Shown in pieces: positions 1-8,861 of a DNA stretch of 64,000 nucleotides. Source of the stretch: Bordetella genomosp. 7 (GTDB taxonomy: Bacteria; Pseudomonadota; Gammaproteobacteria; Burkholderiales; Burkholderiaceae_B). Numbering within the stretch: position 1 is the stretch's first letter; each line of letters opens with the position of its first letter. The translations under genes and the position numbers were made by a program. Below the pieces are notes generated by a model. That model was not told where the DNA came from, searched no databases, and worked only from the letters and a program-made list of their open reading frames with translations. The stretch spans positions 372,001 through 436,000 of the forward strand of contig NZ_NEVK01000006.1 of the NCBI RefSeq assembly GCF_002261265.1. Reading direction: 5' to 3'.

Positions 1-1618
1 ACTCGTAAACCTCAAGTCTGTATTCGACCGAGTGGCCAGGCGCAGTTTCCTCTGCGCTCAGTATCTGGTACCGAGTCTCCAAAGGCGCGCCGGTTTCGTC
101 TACAACGCCGCGATGCAACATATCCACCACGTCGCCGGTCCACATTTCCCGGTCCTTGGCGTCCACACTGATCGTGGCGTACCGAGGATTGTTCCGGTAG
201 CGGCTCAGAAGTCGAGCCGTCACGTTTACCGCCTGGGCATCGCTTTGCAGCCATCGCGAGTAAATCTTCCGGATGCGCTGCTCACCGTATTGCTGGCTGC
301 CCTCGGCCTCTAGATCTGCCCGGATGCGCACCTTCCGGTAATTCGCTTCCTTATCCAGATTCTCGGTCGGGTCGCGCTGCCCCCAGAACACCCATACCTG
401 CGATACTCGGGCCTTCGGGTCCTGGGACAACTCCGCGCTGTCAGCAATAATGTTCGCGTAGTCGTTGATCTTGGGCACCGCCTGAAAGATCGGCGGCTTG
501 ATCGCCTGCAGTTTGACCTTCTGCTCCCGCTCATCCCACCAGATGAAAAACAAACACTGCTCGGTGATCTCCGAAAGCAGATCGGTGACCCCGGTCGGTT
601 CGGTAATCAAACCGGTGAGTTCGAACTGCTGGAGCCACAGGGACGTTTCCTCCTGCCATTCTGGAAAGTCGATCCACGCCGCGGGAACCTCGCCGTACTC
701 GGTGAGCCATTCATAAGCCAGGTCATCGACCCGCTTGTTGGTGTAACGCAGGCAAATCTGCACCCGGTCGCCGGCCTCATGACTATCCCGCTTGCTGCCA
801 TCGGTAGCCCGCGTGATGCCCGTCAGCCGGATCTCGGTGTCGCTGATGGTCGACACGCCCGTGTAGCGCATGAGCTCGTCGTTGACCCGGACCGTCCCGG
901 GCGCAGGGTACTCGGACGCCAATGCCCGCGTCACCCTCAGGAACGAGATCGAATCGTCCTCCCCGTAGTCGATCAAAAGCTCACCAGCGCTGGGCCGCGG
1001 CGCCTGCGCCTTGTCGTTGTCCGCCAGCTTCAGTACGTCCTTGGCGGTGATCTGTACCTTGCCTCGCGAATCCGGGCCGTCGATCTTGTCGATCAGGTAG
1101 GTCCGCGTCACCATGTCCTCGAGCGCCTGGCCAACATAGCCCTCACGCACTCGCAATACCCGGTTGTTGTAGTACGGATTGCGAGCCAGCCATTTGGACC
1201 AGAACGTGCCCCGCTCCGTCGGGTCGTAGTCGCGCTCTGAAACATAGGGGTCGACAACGTTGTCCGAGTGGGGGTGATCCTTGAACGACACGCGAATCGA
1301 GGCGCGCTTGCCCAGCGGGCCGCTGTTCTTGTTGCCGCCACCCGGGTTAATTTCGGTCGGCGCCGTCGACACCGACTGGACGCTCGGGATGCAGTACACA
1401 TCCGGCAGGCGCTCCCCAGGTTTACAGAAGTGCAACACCAGTGGCTGCGGCGAGTAGTTCTCCGGATCCTGGCAGGTCGCCAGCGTGTTGAAGCACTTGC
1501 GCTGCCCCGTCACCCCGATGGCCGCTGCGCAAGGCGCCACGCCATACCGGTGCTGGCAGAAATCCTGCTCGACCTCGACGACCGTCTGAAGCTCACGCCC
1601 TACGGTTTCCTCGTTCAT
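1..1618 (-). CDS. Phage tail-tip/baseplate hub-like protein, partial (C-terminus beyond window)
   Basis: The frame is open from ATG at 1618 down to base 2 with no stop, giving at least 539 residues beginning MNEETVGREL. Its start overlaps the upstream tail gene stop by ATGA, so it is translationally coupled. It is the last tail gene seen, following tape measure and a distal-tail-like protein, which is where siphoviruses encode hub or tip proteins. The N-terminal part contains several Cys residues around 23-60. I recognise no catalytic motif; the hub assignment rests on order and size. Confidence 0.75.
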   Translation of the reverse strand, partial: MNEETVGRELQTVVEVEQDFCQHRYGVAPCAAAIGVTGQRKCFNTLATCQDPENYSPQPLVLHFCKPGERLPDVYCIPSVQSVSTAPTEINPGGGNKNSGPLGKRASIRVSFKDHPHSDNVVDPYVSERDYDPTERGTFWSKWLARNPYYNNRVLRVREGYVGQALEDMVTRTYLIDKIDGPDSRGKVQITAKDVLKLADNDKAQAPRPSAGELLIDYGEDDSISFLRVTRALASEYPAPGTVRVNDELMRYTGVSTISDTEIRLTGITRATDGSKRDSHEAGDRVQICLRYTNKRVDDLAYEWLTEYGEVPAAWIDFPEWQEETSLWLQQFELTGLITEPTGVTDLLSEITEQCLFFIWWDEREQKVKLQAIKPPIFQAVPKINDYANIIADSAELSQDPKARVSQVWVFWGQRDPTENLDKEANYRKVRIRADLEAEGSQQYGEQRIRKIYSRWLQSDAQAVNVTARLLSRYRNNPRYATISVDAKDREMWTGDVVDMLHRGVVDETGAPLETRYQILSAEETAPGHSVEYRLEVYE

Positions 1619-2427
1619 GCTATGGCCTCGACCGAGAAACCGACTGACATCAGGTCGCGCACGCCCTGATTCCGCGGGCGGATGTCGTCATTGCACCAGG
1701 CGTACAACACCTCCGATGGGTACTTCAGCGGGTACCATGCGATGAAGAACGGGTACTTACGGGCCGACTCCACAAACGGATCGAACCACTGGCGATACCA
1801 GCCAGCGGTCAGGTTGTCCCACTCGTAAGAAGTGGCATACCCTTCGCGGATGATCGATCGTCCCAGGAACTGCCCGCCGTCGCTCTTGTTCGGCATGATC
1901 TCAGTTTGGCGCGCCAGGTTCCCGGGAGTGTGCCCCCCGTACAACCCTCGCTGCATTTCCAGCACCCGACCGATATAGACAACGCCAACGGAGGCCACCG
2001 CCTCAGTCACAGACAAGCGCCAGTAGCGCGCCGTGATAGGTTCGAACAGCAGCATGATCGCCAGGTCATCAGCGGCCTCTGCCGTCTCCACGGTCGTCCA
2101 GTCTGTGCCGTTGACGCTGTACTCCAGAGCGAAAGTCGCGCCAGCCGTCCCGAGGTTGTGACTGGCAATGCCCAAGTAGTCAACCTCGACCGCCTCCCCA
2201 GCGTCATATGCCACCCACGCCGGGACAGCCGCGGGCCTCCACCGTTCATACGTCATCGGGTTGGCCGTGGCGGACGCCGGGAAGGCCGGCGCTTCGCTGC
2301 TGGCAGTCACGACGGCATTTCGGGTCAAGGTTTGATACCCAATCCGCGCATGGTTCAGCGGATAGCCGCGCCCGTCGGCATGATCGCCCTGCTCCACCAG
2401 GCTCGGGCTAACTACGATTACGCTCAT
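1615..2427 (-). CDS. Phage distal-tail-type protein with discoidin-like carbohydrate-binding segment
   Basis: 270 residues, between tape measure and hub-like gene and overlapping both by 4 bases. Residues about 35-140 look like an F5/8-type-C (galactose-binding) beta-sandwich: YERWRPAAVPAW, an aliphatic core (DYLGIASHNLG), then FALEYSVNGTDW and ARYWRLSV, the usual end of that fold. The C-terminal half is rich in Trp and Tyr. By position it corresponds to a distal tail or minor tail protein; the carbohydrate-binding segment suggests contact with host surface glycan. Function is inferred from fold and position. Confidence 0.7.
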   Translation of the reverse strand: MSVIVVSPSLVEQGDHADGRGYPLNHARIGYQTLTRNAVVTASSEAPAFPASATANPMTYERWRPAAVPAWVAYDAGEAVEVDYLGIASHNLGTAGATFALEYSVNGTDWTTVETAEAADDLAIMLLFEPITARYWRLSVTEAVASVGVVYIGRVLEMQRGLYGGHTPGNLARQTEIMPNKSDGGQFLGRSIIREGYATSYEWDNLTAGWYRQWFDPFVESARKYPFFIAWYPLKYPSEVLYAWCNDDIRPRNQGVRDLMSVGFSVEAIA

Positions 2428-4439
2428 GCGACCCTCAAACGGGCGCCATCGCCCACCGCTTCGTTAATCTGATCTATGAGGTCACGAACCGATTTCTGGT
2501 CGAACCTGTCGCCCTGCAAGTTGATGGTCACTGCCGCCGGGGATGGCGATCCAGCCCCCGCCGAGGACGAGGGGGCCGACGAATTGCCACCAATCGACCC
2601 GCTCGCTCCGCCCTTCATATTTCCGCCACCGCCGCCGCCCAGAGCACCCGCCGCTTGCGCGAGCCCGGTGGCTGCGATTAGCCCGACTTTCGCAGCGCCC
2701 AATGCCTCGATTGAGGCTGCCACCGGAGGCCCAGCGATAGGCCCAAGCTCGGCCAATGCGCGCATTGCGGCCGCCTGAGTCCAGATGATCGTCTCAGCAA
2801 TCGCCAGACCCTTGCTAAGAGCAATCGCCGCGATCGCAGCTGCCTTGGACTTTCCCGCGAACTGATCCAGCAGCGCAATCCCCTGCCTAACGACATCGCC
2901 GCGCATCTGTAGCTCGGTTTGAGCCCACTTTTGGATGTTGCGGTTCCGCTCCTCTTCGCCCTTCGCTGCGATGGCGGTCAAATCCTCCTGGTGCTTCTGC
3001 TCGAGTTCCAGTGCAAGCGCCTTGCGTTCCTCTTCTGTAACTAGACCTTCCTCGTAGATCTCGCGCAGCTGCTCTTGGCGATCGAGGTAGCCTTTGATTT
3101 CCAATTCAGTTTCAGATGCAACGTGCTCGCGCAATAGCTCAAGTCGGTCTTGAAGCTGCTGCAGGTATCGCTCCCGCTCCTTCTCCGCCTCATCATCGCC
3201 ACGCTCACCTAGACCGCCGCCCGAGCTTCGGCCAAATACGGTCGTTGGCGGCAGATCTACAGGGCTGTTGAACGCGTTCTGCCAAGCTTCCTCAAAGCGA
3301 TTGCCTTTGTAGTTCCACAGGTCAGCCCACTTTGCATTGGCTTCCTCGAGGGTCTTGTTGCGCTCATTCAGGACAGATTCGAGTTCCTTCCGGCGCTTCT
3401 CCGCCTCTTCTGGGTTGATCCAGTCGGATATTCCGGATTTGTCTTCGGCAAAACTTCCCAACAGCGACTGGATGTCGGCGGCAACGACCTTGAAGCTGCT
3501 GTGGACCGCCCCGATTGTCTTGCCTATCCCAACAAGCGCATCAGCGAGGCGGGCAATTCCAACTCCAACCGTGTACACCCAATCCTGAAGCTCAGTGCTC
3601 GTGCCCAGATCGATAGCCGCACCTGACACATCATCGATCGCGCTTTCGCCCTTACGCACCTCGATGACGAAGTTCAGGAAGCGGCCGGCGACTTGGGTAA
3701 GCGCTGGTGCCAGCGACCCCGCCAACTGGTTCTTTAGCCCGTCTATGGTTCCGCCAATGGCTGACATGGCCTGGTCAAACTGCAACAAATTCTGGCGCTG
3801 GACGTCGTCCATCACGACACCCAGCGCTTCAGCCTGCTCCGCCAGTCGCCGAAAGCCTTCCCCTCCATTCTCAAGCAAAGGAATCAGAGCGGTCGCATCC
3901 GACGCCATCGCCTCCATGTAGAAGGTGAGATCGTCCTGCGCTGCCCCTGCCTTCACAAGCGAATCGTAGTAAAGCTGCAAAGCCTGCGGGCCGGACAGAT
4001 TCCTGAATGCTTCTGCAGTAATCCCGACCTTTGGCGCGATCTGCTCGAAAAAATCGAGCATCGGCCCGCCGCCAGTCGAGCGGAAATCGCCAATGCGATC
4101 ATTGACATCTTTCAGAATGTCGGCGAACTTTTCTTGCTCGATGCCTACAGACTTGGCGGCGAACGCCAGACCCTGAAAGTCTTTTGCCGAAGTATTGGCG
4201 ACCTGCGCTAGGGAGGTTATCTCCCTGGCGCTTTTTGCCGCCGACGACACCATGGCCGTCATGGCCACCCCCGCCGCCGCAGCGCCCGCCGCAAAACCAG
4301 CCATCGCGGTGACGGCTGCGCGTGCCGCGGGCGCTATTCCGGACAACGAGCCTTTGGCGCGAGCGATTCCCTGCTCGAGCCCGGTGGTATCCGCACCTAT
4401 GCGGACGTACAACGAGCTAAGCTGGCTTCCTGTTGCCAT
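2424..4439 (-). CDS. Phage tail tape measure protein
   Basis: 671 residues, the longest tail gene seen. It starts ATGGCAACAGG and overlaps the end of the frameshifted GT frame by 23 bases. It opens with a short domain (LYVRIGADTTGLEQG) typical of tape measure proteins, followed by Ala/Gly-rich hydrophobic helices around 35-70, an alpha-helical charged stretch around 355-500 (KERERYLQQLQDRLELLREH) and hydrophobic segments around 530-610 followed by a Gly-rich linker. Tape measure length sets tail length, so a short tail is expected. Position directly after the G/GT chaperones is diagnostic. Confidence 0.93.
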   Translation of the reverse strand: MATGSQLSSLYVRIGADTTGLEQGIARAKGSLSGIAPAARAAVTAMAGFAAGAAAAGVAMTAMVSSAAKSAREITSLAQVANTSAKDFQGLAFAAKSVGIEQEKFADILKDVNDRIGDFRSTGGGPMLDFFEQIAPKVGITAEAFRNLSGPQALQLYYDSLVKAGAAQDDLTFYMEAMASDATALIPLLENGGEGFRRLAEQAEALGVVMDDVQRQNLLQFDQAMSAIGGTIDGLKNQLAGSLAPALTQVAGRFLNFVIEVRKGESAIDDVSGAAIDLGTSTELQDWVYTVGVGIARLADALVGIGKTIGAVHSSFKVVAADIQSLLGSFAEDKSGISDWINPEEAEKRRKELESVLNERNKTLEEANAKWADLWNYKGNRFEEAWQNAFNSPVDLPPTTVFGRSSGGGLGERGDDEAEKERERYLQQLQDRLELLREHVASETELEIKGYLDRQEQLREIYEEGLVTEEERKALALELEQKHQEDLTAIAAKGEEERNRNIQKWAQTELQMRGDVVRQGIALLDQFAGKSKAAAIAAIALSKGLAIAETIIWTQAAAMRALAELGPIAGPPVAASIEALGAAKVGLIAATGLAQAAGALGGGGGGNMKGGASGSIGGNSSAPSSSAGAGSPSPAAVTINLQGDRFDQKSVRDLIDQINEAVGDGARLRVA

Positions 4440-4976
4440 TGTTCATCATCCGTTCTAGTCGCTCAACGTCGGCCTGTTTAAGGCTTCCCGCGTAATCCAT
4501 ATTCGGGTCCTTTGGCCGCTTCAGGTGATATATCCGCCACCACTCCTGCGGGGTCATCTGCCAGAAGTCCCCCAGCGATATGCCCCAGGACACCGCGAAG
4601 TCGAAGAAGAGGCCCCAGTCTAAGTTCGGCGCTTCCGTGCCGATTTCGGGGCCGGGTCGTTTCCCCCGGCCTGCACCTTCTGGGCGGGGAAGGCAGCCAG
4701 AACAATCGCAGAAGCGATTGCTTGGGTCTGTTCTTGACCCCCGTGCATGATCTCTTGATAGACCTCTTCTTCGGTCACCGCCACCCCTGCGTGCTGCAGG
4801 AACAGCGCCACAGCCGTAGCTAGGTGCGTAAGGCGCGGGTGGCCAGTGGCGAGGCTATGAGCGAGCGCCGACAGGGACACCCGCTGTTCCACCGTGTTCA
4901 GCAGGCGCATCGTCGGGGTGATCCGGTACTCACGGCCACCCCACCCCAGCACGACATCCTGAAAGATCGCGCTCAT
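4417..4976 (-). CDS. Tail assembly chaperone GT fusion made by -1 ribosomal frameshift
   Basis: A canonical -1 slippery heptamer, G GGA AAC, sits in the zero frame of the tail chaperone gene at bases 4665-4659. Slipping back one base after its AAC codon leaves the G frame at residue 106 and enters an open -1 frame of 80 codons, ending at a TAG at 4419-4417. The extension reads as real protein (for example DFWQMTPQEWWRIYHLKR) and ends 23 bases inside the tape measure gene. This matches the lambda G/GT arrangement: the T part recruits tail tube protein while the G part coats the tape measure. The fusion is about 186 residues. Frameshift efficiency is unknown. Confidence 0.9.
4620..4976 (-). CDS. 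Tail assembly chaperone G (zero-frame product)
   Basis: 118 residues (MSAIFQDVVLGWGGREYRI...). Small helical protein between tail tube and tape measure genes, the position of lambda gpG. Its start codon overlaps the stop of the tail tube gene. The last 12 residues after the slippery site (DPAPKSARKRRT) are basic and low-complexity, as expected of a tail read only when the ribosome does not shift. It should act in the cytoplasm during tail assembly and be absent from the virion. Confidence 0.85.
   Translation of the reverse strand: MSAIFQDVVLGWGGREYRITPTMRLLNTVEQRVSLSALAHSLATGHPRLTHLATAVALFLQHAGVAVTEEEVYQEIMHGGQEQTQAIASAIVLAAFPAQKVQAGGNDPAPKSARKRRT
4659..4665 (-). other. Programmed -1 frameshift slippery site GGGAAAC
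   Basis: Read on the minus strand the heptamer is G|GGA|AAC in the phase of gene G, fitting the X XXY YYZ rule. Lambda uses GGGAAAG at the same point of the same gene pair. The downstream -1 frame is open into the tape measure start. Confidence 0.9.
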
Positions 4977-5395
4977 TAGATCGAAGCCTCCGGCGTGAAC
5001 GTCCAGGCGCCGCTCGACTGCACGGTCGCGGTAAACGTGACCGACTCGTTGTAGGGCGCACCCAGTTCGAAGCTGCCGATAAAGAAGTCGCCAGTGATCG
5101 CACCAACGCCCGGGATGACCAGGGTGTACTGCTCCAGGAAGTTGGTCGTGCTGGGGTCCAGAGCCAGCAGCAGCCAGTCGTCCTGGCGAATGATGCCCTC
5201 GACGGACATGTCCATGGAGCGGCTGGCGGGGACGCTCAGCAGCGTGCGGAAGGCCCCGTCGCAGTCCTGCGTGACATCGATAGACTCGCCGCCGATAGTG
5301 ATGGTTTTGGTCCGGGCGCAGATCCGGGGGCCGGAGTCATCCGCGCCCACGTAAAAGGCAACGTCGCGCCCGGCGATAGCTTGCAAATCAGCCAT
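4976..5395 (-). CDS. Major tail tube protein
   Basis: 139 residues starting MADLQAIAGRD. The sequence is beta-rich with conserved features of siphovirus tail tube proteins: KTITIGGESIDVT near the start, an acidic DGAFRTLL stretch, and SVTFTATVQSSGAWTFTPEASI at the C-terminus. It lies between the tail terminator gene and the tail chaperones. A good ribosome binding site (GGAG in the stretch 5401-5410) precedes the ATG. Hexameric rings of this protein would form the tail tube around the tape measure. Confidence 0.85.
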   Translation of the reverse strand: MADLQAIAGRDVAFYVGADDSGPRICARTKTITIGGESIDVTQDCDGAFRTLLSVPASRSMDMSVEGIIRQDDWLLLALDPSTTNFLEQYTLVIPGVGAITGDFFIGSFELGAPYNESVTFTATVQSSGAWTFTPEASI

Positions 5396-5409
5396 GGTGA
5401 AAAACTCCG

Positions 5410-5808
5410 TTAAGAGTGAGTAGTAAGAAGACGGAACCTGATCACGCCGTGGCGAGTTAGCCCGTCAGGGTCAAGTAAAGTGTTCTGGTATTCAGCGTCC
5501 AGCAGGACCGTGTGCGCTCCCGTCACCGCCAGGGGGTAACGGCTCAAAGCGTCATAGATCAGCTGCAAGATCTCCTTGGCTTCCTTCCGACCTTCGTGGC
5601 GGGACCACACATGCAGCGTCAGATCGGTGTCCGCTCCCAGGTTCACGTCGTCGTCGTAGGCGGTGCTGTCATCCTCGCCAATCACGACATAAGGGAACTC
5701 AGTGTTCTGCGGCACGGCGTCATAGATACGGCCGCCAACGCGCCCAGCCAGAGGCGTGTAACCGCTCAGCCGGGCGAAAATCGCCTCTTGGATGCTCCAT
5801 TGGTTCAT
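5410..5808 (-). CDS. Tail terminator/completion protein (DUF3168 family)
   Basis: 132 residues with the DUF3168 pattern: N-terminal IQEAIFARLSG, then GRIYDAVPQNTEFPYVVIGED and LTLHVWSRHEGRKEAKEIL. Family members cap the tail and join it to the head. The start overlaps the stop of the HK97-gp10-like gene by 4 bases (ATGA), so the head-tail joining genes form one coupled run. Confidence 0.87.
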   Translation of the reverse strand: MNQWSIQEAIFARLSGYTPLAGRVGGRIYDAVPQNTEFPYVVIGEDDSTAYDDDVNLGADTDLTLHVWSRHEGRKEAKEILQLIYDALSRYPLAVTGAHTVLLDAEYQNTLLDPDGLTRHGVIRFRLLTTHS

Positions 5809-6266
5809 TTCCGCGCCCTCTTGCCCTTACGGCCTATCTTCACGCCAGCTTCTTTGGCAATTTCTTTCAGTCGCTTGAACCAAACGAACCGGCGCCGCTT
5901 TAGGGCAGGAGCGAGAAACGGACGGGCTGGCATGTTTTGCGTACCGAATTCCAGCCAGGGCGCGTAGAACAGATCAGTCCCCACATCCGCATAGAACCCG
6001 TTGTTGACGACCATCAAGCTTTTCAGCAGATCGCCGCTGTCTGTGTTCGGGGCGTCCCCAGGTTTGGACACATAGCGCTTGCCCACTTTCTCACCGCGAG
6101 ACTTGCGGTTGATCGAGCGCTGCGCCAGCTCCAGGACCTCCCCTGCCGTTTTGTCCACCGCCCATTTGAGCTGGTCGTCCATGTCCTTGCCGTACTGGTT
6201 TAAGGCGTCGAGGGTGGCTTGCATGCCCACGAGACCCGCCTGTCGAGCGCCGCGTCGCGTTGCCAT
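5805..6266 (-). CDS. HK97 gp10-like head-tail joining protein
   Basis: 153 residues. Contains the family pattern: N-terminal amphipathic helices, a conserved block with GDAPNTDSGDLLKSL, then YAPWLEFGTQNMPARPFLAPAL, which is the signature of HK97-gp10 proteins. The C-terminus is very basic. It sits between head closure and tail terminator genes, where this neck/joining protein is normally found. Confidence 0.9.
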   Translation of the reverse strand: MATRRGARQAGLVGMQATLDALNQYGKDMDDQLKWAVDKTAGEVLELAQRSINRKSRGEKVGKRYVSKPGDAPNTDSGDLLKSLMVVNNGFYADVGTDLFYAPWLEFGTQNMPARPFLAPALKRRRFVWFKRLKEIAKEAGVKIGRKGKRARK

Positions 6267-6592
6267 CAGGTGGCCACCCCTTCCTCGACCTGGAGCTCCA
6301 TCTTGTCGTTGAGCTCGTTGACGTTAACAACCGCTCGGATCTGATAGGCCTTGCCCTTGTACAGAATCCGATGCTTGGGCGTGATGTCGTCCCGGCACCG
6401 GACTTCCAACCTGTGGACCACCCCGGATTGCAGCTGCATGGCCTGCAGGCGTTCGTACATGCTCTGGTGCTTCCAGTGCGCCCAAATAGAGAAAACTGTC
6501 TGCCAGGTCTTGACGAATCCGCCTCCGCCGTCAGGCGTCGTGATTTCCTCCTGAATCGCAATTCGGGAGTTCATGGGGCCCGCTCGCATCAC
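6266..6592 (-). CDS. Phage head closure protein (SPP1 gp16/HK97 gp9 family)
   Basis: 108 residues. MNSRIAIQEEITTPDGGGGFVKTW and the following VFSIWAHWKH are typical head-tail adaptor sequence; the second half (DDITPKHRILYKGKAYQI, then VVNVNELN) gives the beta-barrel core. The start at 6592 overlaps the upstream stop by 4 bases; an in-frame ATG 18 bases later (6574) is an alternative. The protein would close the head after packaging and dock the tail. Confidence 0.9.
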   Translation of the reverse strand: MMRAGPMNSRIAIQEEITTPDGGGGFVKTWQTVFSIWAHWKHQSMYERLQAMQLQSGVVHRLEVRCRDDITPKHRILYKGKAYQIRAVVNVNELNDKMELQVEEGVAT

Positions 6593-6933
6593 ACACCCAT
6601 CTTCACGCGGTGGGGCATCAGCAGGTACTCGGCGCCAACCGGAATCTTGGCAAACGACACGCCGGCTGCCACGTCCTCACGGTTGGCGTACAGGTGCCCA
6701 ACAGTCAGTAGGATTGCGGCGCGGATCAGGTCATTGACCACCATCGGATCGTCGCCAGCCGTACCTGCATTCACTGCGGCATCGAGTTCGGCCTGATCGG
6801 TGTACACATTCCGACCGAGGAAAGACTGCGCCGACAGCTCCGCGGCGTTGATCCAGAGCGCAATGAGGCTGTCTTCCTCAGTCTCATCCACGCGCAGATG
6901 CAACCGCGCCTGCTCCAATGTCACCAGCGCCAT
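6589..6933 (-). CDS. gp6-like head-tail connector protein
   Basis: 114 residues starting MALVTLEQARLHLRVD, the hallmark N-terminus of the gp6-like connector family, with helices ESLIALWINAAEL-type and LIRAAILLTVGHLYANRE. It should form the ring beneath the portal. Adjacent to head closure, as expected, but here separated from the capsid gene by two cargo genes and one small protein. Confidence 0.92.
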   Translation of the reverse strand: MALVTLEQARLHLRVDETEEDSLIALWINAAELSAQSFLGRNVYTDQAELDAAVNAGTAGDDPMVVNDLIRAAILLTVGHLYANREDVAAGVSFAKIPVGAEYLLMPHRVKMGV

Positions 6934-7586
6934 TACCGCCTCCGGAAGGCGTAAGAGCCTATGCCCTCACGCCCAATCTCTGTTTCAACCGTATTGCTTT
7001 CGATGCAGTCGAACCCCTGGGCTGCCATCCATCGGATGATGCCGTCATGGGTCCAGTACCAAATGTGTTCGTTCTTACGAAAGTGCTTGCTCCGCAGGCA
7101 GTGATCCGCACCATCAAATATCGGGAGGGATACAAACACCCATTCCCGCGCCTGCCGTACTGCCGCGCCCGGGTCCTGGATGTGTTCCAGGCTGTCCCAA
7201 AAGGACAGTGCGGCACATGTCCCGGCATACAGATCCTGGTACCAGCCTCGATCACGCAGCCACGCCACCCCGGCGGGGTTCACGTCGTACCCGAAGGTTT
7301 GGGGCCGCGCCTCCACAAACTGCCCACAACCGATTCCGACATCGAGCAAGAAGCCCGTGTAGTGCCTGGCCACCAGATCCATCCGAGCCTGAGTCAGCGC
7401 GCGCCCTATCCCGGTGTCAGCGTTCTCCCGGTACTTAGCGAAGTACTCCGCGTCGTAGGGCATGTCCTCCGGCCTCACCGGGTAGTAGCCCATCCCGTAC
7501 TCGGGGAGCCACACCAGCCCGATGCTTGCCTGTTCCGAAAAGGCCTTGTCCATCCAGCCAGGCGCGGAAACCTTCGTCAAATCCAT
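6933..7586 (-). CDS. SAM-dependent methyltransferase-like protein in head module
   Basis: 217 residues with a Rossmann methyltransferase core: LLDVGIGCGQFVEA (motif I, about residues 79-92), GYDVNPAGVAWL (acidic end of beta2), and ALSFWDSLEHIQDP (motif IV/post-motif region). It resembles methyltransferases of surface polysaccharide loci more than DNA methyltransferases: no DPPY/NPPY or target-recognition domain. Its start lies 152 bases inside the upstream glycosyltransferase-like gene in another frame. Likely a cargo gene; substrate unknown. Confidence 0.75.
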   Translation of the reverse strand: MDLTKVSAPGWMDKAFSEQASIGLVWLPEYGMGYYPVRPEDMPYDAEYFAKYRENADTGIGRALTQARMDLVARHYTGFLLDVGIGCGQFVEARPQTFGYDVNPAGVAWLRDRGWYQDLYAGTCAALSFWDSLEHIQDPGAAVRQAREWVFVSLPIFDGADHCLRSKHFRKNEHIWYWTHDGIIRWMAAQGFDCIESNTVETEIGREGIGSYAFRRR

Positions 7587-8838
7587 GAATTTCCTTGTTG
7601 CAGCGGTGGAGCATGTTGGTGCACATGCACATCTTCATTGGCTCCGCCCAGCCCACCTTCGATAGATCCATCCACGGAGCCGTCAGCTTGGATCGATGGT
7701 TGTGCCCACCTTGCCCACCGTGGATAACATAGAGAGGCGTTCCCGCCGCGATACATGCAGGTACGATCCAGCCAACCCCTCCAACAACCACGTCTGCCGC
7801 TTGAATCGCGCCCAGCAGTTGAGTCACATCCCACTGCCCTCTGTGCAGCACCAGGTCCGCCTTCGGCTCCGGCCCTACCAGCCATTCCTTCCCCGGCTCT
7901 AGGTCAGCCACAGACACGATGTAGTACCCGCGCCGCCTCAACTCAGCTATGGCCGCGTGCACATACTTCGGATCTGGACTCCGCGCCTTGTTATGCCATT
8001 CGGCCCGCTCGGTCACCGGCCTAACGATTGCCGTCGGCTTTCCCGGCCGCAACGGTGACCCGAATCGCGGCAAATCCATCACCCCCGGCTTCACCCCAGA
8101 CTGCCGTCGCATCGCGTCTAAGATCGATCCAATCGCCAGTTCGCGCGGCCCATATGCGACCCGAACTCTCCTGGCCCCTGCGGGAGGGTTCACCCAGCGG
8201 GCCCGCGAGCGCTCAGCGTTCTTGGCTTGCGTCCTTAGCTTCGTATTCGGCTTGACCATCTGAAGGTCGAGATCCGAGTACAGTTCCGGCCAGGGAGTGA
8301 CCACATAGGCACCGGGCATATTCTTCAGAAAAGCCCGTTGGTAGATCGAATCCCCCAATCCCTGCATTCCGTCGACGACGACATCGCCTTTCGACGAGCG
8401 AGGGCGAACCCCGCCCCGCCGTGCGCCAAGCGCTTCCTTCAATGGGATCCGCTCAAAGCAAGTCAGAGCGGTGTCCCGCGTGCAATTCACAATCGCCACA
8501 TCTCTAAGACGCGAGGCGAGCTGCGTGAACTGCGCGGGCCAGTCTTTCACCCCCCCGGCATTTCCGAGCCCTTTGGGGTGGTCTTCATGCCAGTGCGCCC
8601 GACCACCTGTCAGTTGGCAGTCGTACCCGAGAAGAATGATCTTCCTGGCGCCCCAATGCGCGGCCAGCGATATCGCCCCAACCCCGGAGTTCTTCCCCCG
8701 GTTAAATATCTCTCGCCGAACGCCTGGATAGCGCAGCGGCGACCACCTCTCTCCAGTAAACGTCTTTTCGGCCTCTTCGCCGTACTGATCCCACCATACC
8801 TTGTCCATGGCGTACAAGACGTCCGCCCATGGCACCAT
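7435..8838 (-). CDS. Two-domain glycosyltransferase-like protein (MptE-like plus GT9-like); start unresolved
   Basis: The frame carries two domains. An N-terminal MptE/DUF115-like part has CIASGPSLT and later VLYAMDKVWW and RKIILLGYDC. A C-terminal part resembles glycosyltransferase family 9: GLGDSIYQRAFLK at its beginning and ADVVVGGVGWIVPACIAAGTPLYVIHGG near the end. The ATG at 8838 is the first normal start after the upstream gene, but the GPSL motif lies before it (about 8955-8930), so true translation must begin further upstream. The only in-frame GTG (9150) precedes a terminator and is unlikely. The C-terminus overlaps the methyltransferase gene. Probably modifies a glycan; substrate unknown. 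Confidence 0.65.
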   Translation of the reverse strand: MVPWADVLYAMDKVWWDQYGEEAEKTFTGERWSPLRYPGVRREIFNRGKNSGVGAISLAAHWGARKIILLGYDCQLTGGRAHWHEDHPKGLGNAGGVKDWPAQFTQLASRLRDVAIVNCTRDTALTCFERIPLKEALGARRGGVRPRSSKGDVVVDGMQGLGDSIYQRAFLKNMPGAYVVTPWPELYSDLDLQMVKPNTKLRTQAKNAERSRARWVNPPAGARRVRVAYGPRELAIGSILDAMRRQSGVKPGVMDLPRFGSPLRPGKPTAIVRPVTERAEWHNKARSPDPKYVHAAIAELRRRGYYIVSVADLEPGKEWLVGPEPKADLVLHRGQWDVTQLLGAIQAADVVVGGVGWIVPACIAAGTPLYVIHGGQGGHNHRSKLTAPWMDLSKVGWAEPMKMCMCTNMLHRCNKEIHGFDEGFRAWLDGQGLFGTGKHRAGVAPRVRDGLLPGEAGGHALRRGVLR

Positions 8839-8861
8839 CCGGAACGTGGTGTTCGTTACGA

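Noticed and set aside
4478-4705. Minus-strand frame beginning MFWLPSPPRR over the G/T junction
   Set aside because: Out of phase with both G and its -1 extension; Arg/Pro-rich. The -1 extension explains the region.
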